NCBI GenBank assembly: GCA_009785875.1
Contig: WQUF01000321.1
Span: 1 to 10,602, forward strand
Direction of reading: 5' to 3'
DNA: 10,602 bases
Source of the DNA: Oscillospiraceae bacterium
GTDB taxonomy: Bacteria; Bacillota; Clostridia; Clostridiales; Clostridiaceae
A program made the translations under genes and the position numbers. This document shows, one piece after another, positions 6,769 through 10,602 of the stretch (position 1 is the stretch's first letter; the number at the start of each line of letters is the position of its first letter). Below the pieces are notes generated by a model that saw nothing but the letters and a program-made list of their open reading frames with translations, was not told the origin of the DNA and made no database searches.

Positions 6769-6863
6769 AAAACATAAGCCATACTCAATTACCCTAAATA
6801 GTCCTAATTAAATATTCAGCTTTGAAAATAAGTACTTTTATCCTATAATGTGCATATACAAAT

Positions 6864-6892
6864 AGTATACAGAAAAATTACAATAGTTTAAA
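6864..6892 (-). promoter_or_regulatory. Candidate promoter for the sigma-propeller genes
   Basis: On the minus strand: TTTAAA (6887-6892, 4/6 match to TTGACA), 17 nt, TATACT (6864-6869, 5/6 match to TATAAT). This predicts a leader of about 100 nt ahead of the sigma start at 6755. The rest of the gap (6769-6976) shows no other gene. The same bases can be read as AAAC-N14-TGTA, a possible ECF autoregulatory site, so the sigma class recognising it is uncertain. Confidence 0.4.
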
Positions 6893-6976
6893 TACTTTTT
6901 TCAATATATGACTAAAATTTATATTTAATTCACATGATATTTATTTCTAATTTATTTTACATAAAATAGATAATAA

Positions 6977-7011
6977 AAAACACTAAATGTCAATTAAACT
7001 TTTAGTGTTTT
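6977..7011 (-). terminator. Intrinsic terminator of the gat cluster
   Basis: An 11-bp stem (AAAACACTAAA at 6977-6987 with TTTAGTGTTTT at 7001-7011) with a 13-nt loop, beginning 5 nt after the gatB stop. On the minus strand it is followed by the T-rich TTATTATCTATTTTATG. It separates the housekeeping genes from the sigma factor unit. Confidence 0.7.
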
Positions 7012-7016
7012 AAATA

Positions 7017-8456
7017 TTATATGTAGTAATTTCCGCTATTTAGTAAATTTATGACGATTTTATTAACAATTTGAGGATTTGCCTTCCCCTTAGTTTCTTT
7101 CATAACAAGACCAACTGCAAACCCAATTATTTTAACTTTCCCTGCCTTATAATCTAAAACAATTTTATTATTTTCCTTGAGGATTTTAATTGCTATTTTT
7201 TTAATCTCCTCTTCATCGCTATTTTGCCTAAGTCCCTTTTCTTCTACAATTTTTTTAGGCTCATTTCCTGTCCTAAACATCTCTTCTAATACAGTTTTAC
7301 CAATAGCATTTGATATAACGCCTTCATTTATTAAGACAATTAATTCTGCTAAGCTCGAAGGCGAAAACTTTATTTCGTCTATTTTAATAGCTTCTTCATT
7401 TAAGAGCCTGGATATATCTCCCATAAGCCAATTAGATGAAGATTTTGGATCTTTAGAAATCTTTGCAGTCTCTTCAAAGAAATCTGCCATTGTCTTTGAA
7501 AGATTTAAAACTTCGGCATCATATTCTGGTATTTTATAGTCCCTTACAAACCTTTCGATTCTCTCGTGTGGTAGTTCCGGAATTGTTTTTCTAATAGATT
7601 CTACCCACTCATCGCTGACTTTAAGACCACCCAGATCCCCTTCAGGATAATATCTATAGTCATTAGCACTCTGTTTTTCTCTCATGGATATAGATACTAA
7701 GTTCTTTTCATCCCATCTTCTAGTCTCTTGGATCAGTTTTTCCCCATTTTCAATAGCTTTTACTTGTCTTTCAAATTCAAAATCTATAGCTTTTTCTATT
7801 GCTTTAAAAGAGCTCATGTTCTTAAGTTCACACCTGACTCCCAGCTTTTCCTCTCCTTTTTTTCTGACGGATGTATTTAAATCGCATCTAAGCTGACCTT
7901 CCTCCATCTTGCATTCTGAAACTCCTATGGCAATTAAGATCGATTTAATCCTTTCAAGAAATAAAATAGCCTCTTTCTTGCTCCTTAAATCAGGCTCAGT
8001 TACGATCTCGATTAAAGGCACACCGCATCTATTAAAATCCATCAAAGTTTTATCATTTGTGTGAAGGGCTTTTCCTGTATCTTCCTCGATGTGAACCCTT
8101 TCTATCCTTATCCTCTTTTTTTCACCATCTACATCCATATCGATAAACCCGTCTTTGCACAGCGGAAGTGGAAATTGAGTTATCTGATAATTTTTGGTTA
8201 TATCAGGATAAAAATAATTCTTTCTATCCATGTGGCAATAATCATTTATAGAACAATTAAGTGCAAGTCCAGATTTTATTCCAAAATTCACCACTTCTCT
8301 ATTTAAAACCGGAAGTGCACCAGGAAGAGCTAAGCACACTGGGCATACATTGGTATTTGCCCTTCCTCCAAATGTTGTGCTGCACCTGCAATAGATCTTA
8401 GTCTTTGTAGAAAGCTCAACGTGTATTTCAAGCCCGATTACTAATTCATATTCCAT
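7017..8456 (-). CDS. gatB: Asp-tRNA(Asn)/Glu-tRNA(Gln) amidotransferase subunit B
   Basis: A 479-residue GatB, full length for the family. It binds the mischarged tRNA and phosphorylates the Glu or Asp carboxylate with ATP before transfer of ammonia delivered from GatA. Visible signatures: VIGLEIHVELSTKTKI (6-21); a four-cysteine set C23, C25, C38, C41 (CRC...CPVC), typical of zinc-carrying GatB proteins; DRKNYFYPD (77-85); HIEEDTGKALH (122-132); and DFNRCGVPLIEIVTEPDLRS (140-159). The last ~150 residues form the helical and YqeY-like tRNA-binding tail, with the conserved GKANP block near the end. Start: ATG with AGGAGGAG just upstream. It follows gatA by 11 nt and ends in a terminator hairpin. 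Together with gatC and gatA it makes a complete heterotrimer, which suggests the organism makes Gln-tRNA(Gln) and/or Asn-tRNA(Asn) by the indirect route. Confidence 0.98.
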   Translation of the reverse strand: MEYELVIGLEIHVELSTKTKIYCRCSTTFGGRANTNVCPVCLALPGALPVLNREVVNFGIKSGLALNCSINDYCHMDRKNYFYPDITKNYQITQFPLPLCKDGFIDMDVDGEKKRIRIERVHIEEDTGKALHTNDKTLMDFNRCGVPLIEIVTEPDLRSKKEAILFLERIKSILIAIGVSECKMEEGQLRCDLNTSVRKKGEEKLGVRCELKNMSSFKAIEKAIDFEFERQVKAIENGEKLIQETRRWDEKNLVSISMREKQSANDYRYYPEGDLGGLKVSDEWVESIRKTIPELPHERIERFVRDYKIPEYDAEVLNLSKTMADFFEETAKISKDPKSSSNWLMGDISRLLNEEAIKIDEIKFSPSSLAELIVLINEGVISNAIGKTVLEEMFRTGNEPKKIVEEKGLRQNSDEEEIKKIAIKILKENNKIVLDYKAGKVKIIGFAVGLVMKETKGKANPQIVNKIVINLLNSGNYYI

Positions 8457-8467
8457 TTTTTCTCCTC

Positions 8468-9916
8468 CTATATTTCTTTTTCAATTTCCATCTTAGGAAA
8501 TAGTTTAGAAAGTTTTAAAAGGTTTGAATCAGAAAAATAATTACCAATAAATTGGATACCAATGGGCATATCATTTAAAAAGTCAAAAGGAATAGATATT
8601 GCAGGAAGTCCTGTTAAATTAGCAAGTACGAGCTGTGGATTTGCAAAATACCCTTCTGCTTCAAAATACTCTTTGTCAATATCGTCTGCTACATCTACAG
8701 TGCTTGGAGATAGAATATAATCATATTTTTTAAATATTTCTTTTAAGTTTTCGATAACTTTATATCTAATCCTAAGAGCATTGTTATAGTATTTATCCAT
8801 GTTTTCTTCCAGTGTGAATAAACTTCCCATGACAATCCTTCTCTTAACTTCCTTTCCAAATCCATTTGTCCTTGAATTATAGTATAATTCATCAGGCGTT
8901 TTGGCATCTTTATCCCTATATCCATATCTAATTCCATCAAATCTAGCTAAGTTCGACATGCAATCAGTACTCATCATGATGATATACGTGCTCATAAATA
9001 AATCAAATATTTCACCATTTAATTGAATTTTATCTATAATTGCTCCTTTTTCTATAAGTTCATGAACTGCTTTATCTAAGATACCTTTGACAAGAGAATT
9101 CTCTTTTTCACCACTTAAGCTTTCAAGATAAGCAATTCTCTTTCCTTTTATAAAACCATCGTCATCTTTTAATTCAAATAAGACACTGCAATTTTTTGAT
9201 GTAGAATCCTTTTCATCGAATCCATATATGACTGAAGATAATAATGCTACATCCCCATAGGTTCTGCCAAATACTCCTACTTGATCTAAAGATGTACATA
9301 ATGTAGCTACACCATATCTTGAAACAGCACCATAAGTGGGTTTAGTTCCGATGACTCCACAATATGAGGCAGGTTCTCTAATGGAACCACCAGTATCTGT
9401 CCCAAGTGTCATAGGTAATTCTAAAGCCGCTACTGCTGCTGCAGGTCCTCCTGATGACCCCCCTGATACTTTATTTAAATTCCAAGGATTTCTAACTGGT
9501 CCAAAGAAACTGGTTTTATTGCATGAACCCATAGCAAATTCATCCATGTTCAATTTACCCATTATGATTCCATCTTCTTTTAAAATTTTATCTACAACAG
9601 TGGCATTATAAGGTGATATAAAATTCTCAAGGATCTTCGATGCGCATGTAGTTCTTAAGCCTTTATAGTTTATATTATCTTTAAGTCCAATTGGGATTCC
9701 ACAAAGCACCCCTAATCTTTCACCATTTAAAATCTTCTTATCTATTTGTTTAGCTCGTTCCATAGCTCCCATTTCATCGAGCTGCAAAACAGCATTTATT
9801 TTTTTATCCACATCCTTCATCCTTTTTATAAAATGAGAGATGACCTCTTCACAGGTAAGTTCTCTATTTTTAATCTTTTCACTTATTTCACATCCAGAAA
9901 GTCTATGTATTTCCAT
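8468..9916 (-). CDS. gatA: Asp-tRNA(Asn)/Glu-tRNA(Gln) amidotransferase subunit A
   Basis: A 482-residue amidase-signature enzyme that hydrolyses glutamine and channels ammonia to the GatB active site. The Lys-cisSer-Ser triad is intact: K79 (in GIPIGLKD), S154 (in the Gly/Ser-rich SGGSSGGPAAAVAA, 151-164) and S178 (in GTDTGGSIREPA, 172-183). These positions agree with those of the well-studied Staphylococcus aureus enzyme. TKPTYGAVSRYGV (191-203) and LTGLPAISIPF near the C-terminus are also characteristic. Start: ATG preceded by GGAGGAAA. It lies 16 nt after gatC and 11 nt before gatB in a tight operon. Nothing unusual was seen. Confidence 0.98.
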   Translation of the reverse strand: MEIHRLSGCEISEKIKNRELTCEEVISHFIKRMKDVDKKINAVLQLDEMGAMERAKQIDKKILNGERLGVLCGIPIGLKDNINYKGLRTTCASKILENFISPYNATVVDKILKEDGIIMGKLNMDEFAMGSCNKTSFFGPVRNPWNLNKVSGGSSGGPAAAVAALELPMTLGTDTGGSIREPASYCGVIGTKPTYGAVSRYGVATLCTSLDQVGVFGRTYGDVALLSSVIYGFDEKDSTSKNCSVLFELKDDDGFIKGKRIAYLESLSGEKENSLVKGILDKAVHELIEKGAIIDKIQLNGEIFDLFMSTYIIMMSTDCMSNLARFDGIRYGYRDKDAKTPDELYYNSRTNGFGKEVKRRIVMGSLFTLEENMDKYYNNALRIRYKVIENLKEIFKKYDYILSPSTVDVADDIDKEYFEAEGYFANPQLVLANLTGLPAISIPFDFLNDMPIGIQFIGNYFSDSNLLKLSKLFPKMEIEKEI

Positions 9917-9932
9917 CTAATTTCCTCCGCGA

Positions 9933-10226
9933 TCATTCCACAATCCTTGGAACAACAAAATATTCTTCTAGTTTAACAGGAGCATTTAAAAGCGCATCCT
10001 CTAATTTAAACTCATTAAGTGGTACATCATCCCTCATAAAATTTTCAATAGGAATAGGGTTTATGCATATAGGAGTGTCTTTTAAATCTAAGCTGGACAG
10101 CTTAACCATATATTTAAAATCCACTATTTTTTTAATTTCATCATATATTTCATTTAATTCATCTTCATTAAATCTTAATTTAGATAAATCAGCAAGTTCT
10201 TTTATTTCATTTAAAGTCAAATCCAT
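9933..10226 (-). CDS. gatC: Asp-tRNA(Asn)/Glu-tRNA(Gln) amidotransferase subunit C
   Basis: A 97-residue GatC, the small subunit that wraps around the GatA-GatB interface and stabilises the complex. The N-terminal helical part (about 1-45, with the typical ELADLSKLRFNEDEL) and the extended C-terminal part containing FMRDDVP (63-69, matching the family's L-R-x-D-x-V/P element) are both present. Length is normal. The start ATG at 10226 has AAGGAG at 10234-10239, which overlaps the ligA stop codon, so translation is likely coupled to ligA. Confidence 0.95.
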   Translation of the reverse strand: MDLTLNEIKELADLSKLRFNEDELNEIYDEIKKIVDFKYMVKLSSLDLKDTPICINPIPIENFMRDDVPLNEFKLEDALLNAPVKLEEYFVVPRIVE

Positions 10227-10237
10227 AAAAATTCTCC

Positions 10238-10602
10238 TTATACTTTGATTAATTCTTCGAATTCATCTTCAGAAATTGCTTTTACAGAGAGTTTATTTGC
10301 TTTTTCAAGTTTTGATCCTGCATCCTCTCCAAAGATGACGTAATCAGTTTTTTTGCTCACACTTTCAGTGACATTTGCTCCTAAGCCTTCTAATTTTTCC
10401 TTTATCTCGCTTCTTGTGTATTTGCTTAATCTCCCCGTTACCACTACATTTTTATTGGTAAATATGCTCGTCTTTTCTAAACCTTGTTCATCTATAAATT
10501 CAATGCCTAAAGTTTTAAACAAATCTAGAGTGGATTTTATCTCATCGCTTTTAAAGAAATCTACGATGTTTTTTGAAACCACCGAGCCAATGTCGCTTAC
10601 AG
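10238..10602 (-). CDS. ligA: NAD-dependent DNA ligase, C-terminal end (partial)
   Basis: The last 120 residues of LigA; the gene runs off the right edge, so its 5' part (adenylation, OB, zinc finger and most of the helix-hairpin-helix domain) lies outside. LigA seals nicks in DNA using NAD+ during replication and repair. What is visible: the end of the helix-hairpin-helix domain (DIGSVVSKNIVDFF, visible residues 3-16), a linker, and a BRCT domain (about 46-118) with NVVVTGRLS, LGANV, KKTDYVIFGEDAGSK and ISEDEFEEL. An internal GTG at 10582 could be mistaken for a start, but the frame stays open to the window edge and the residues before it belong to the ligase. It is followed 11 nt later by gatC, an order often seen in clostridia. 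Confidence 0.96.
   Translation of the reverse strand, partial: VSDIGSVVSKNIVDFFKSDEIKSTLDLFKTLGIEFIDEQGLEKTSIFTNKNVVVTGRLSKYTRSEIKEKLEGLGANVTESVSKKTDYVIFGEDAGSKLEKANKLSVKAISEDEFEELIKV

Noticed and set aside
6756..6788. N-terminal extension of the sigma factor from TTG at 6788 or ATG at 6782
   Set aside because: The GAGGTGG site lies within this stretch and is correctly placed for the ATG at 6755; the extra residues do not resemble sigma family sequence.
6325..6811. Plus-strand open frames of 87 and 72 codons opposite the sigma gene
   Set aside because: They are antisense to a clear ECF sigma factor, lack family resemblance and have no good ribosome sites.
8743..8940. 65-codon minus-strand frame inside gatA
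   Set aside because: It overlaps gatA in another frame, where gatA is intact and conserved.
7177..9976. Several plus-strand open frames opposite gatB and gatA, including 9336-9611
   Set aside because: Mirror frames of conserved gat genes; their low-complexity Ser/Phe/Ile or Pro/Ala-rich translations look like antisense of the real proteins.
10238..10582. Stand-alone 114-residue BRCT protein starting at an internal GTG
   Set aside because: The frame continues without a stop to the window edge and the preceding residues (SDIGS) complete the ligase helix-hairpin-helix end, so this is the tail of LigA.

Overview
The window is AT-rich (roughly 30% GC by eye) with strong Shine-Dalgarno sites, short intergenic gaps and the gene order ligA-gatC-gatA-gatB. 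Together with the protein sequences this suggests a low-GC Firmicute, most likely a member of the Clostridia. I cannot name a genus from the sequence alone.

Layout. (a) Positions 1-75 hold the tail of something that begins outside the window. It is richer in GC than what follows, and in one frame it reads as a short Cys-containing C-terminus. (b) Positions 109-1670, + strand: a two-gene cluster made of a Uma2/DUF820-family PD-(D/E)XK nuclease-like protein and a Gfo/Idh/MocA-family NAD(P)-dependent oxidoreductase. A hairpin at 1668-1701 separates it from the convergent genes. (c) Positions 1709-6755, - strand (transcribed from 6755 towards 1709): an ECF-type RNA polymerase sigma factor, then two large tandem paralogous single-pass membrane proteins. 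Each paralog has a ~50-residue cytoplasmic N-terminus, one membrane segment and a ~600-residue extracytoplasmic beta-propeller domain (PF09826/COG4880-like). (d) Positions 7017-10602, - strand: the housekeeping cluster ligA (C-terminal end only), gatC, gatA and gatB, closed by a hairpin terminator at 6977-7011.

How the genes may work together. The gatCAB genes encode the complete Glu-tRNA(Gln)/Asp-tRNA(Asn) amidotransferase; ligA is the NAD-dependent DNA ligase. These are ordinary. The part most worth attention is the sigma-propeller module. The second gene is translationally coupled to the sigma gene: its ribosome binding site lies in the last sigma codons. The two membrane proteins share a conserved cytoplasmic segment ahead of the membrane helix. 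The simplest reading, which is inference, is a transmembrane signalling unit: the propeller proteins would act as anti-sigma factors or sensors for the ECF sigma, and the second would be a duplicated and diverged copy. No zinc-finger anti-sigma motif is visible, so any sigma-binding region would be of an unfamiliar kind.

No tRNA, rRNA, CRISPR array, complete insertion sequence or riboswitch was recognised.
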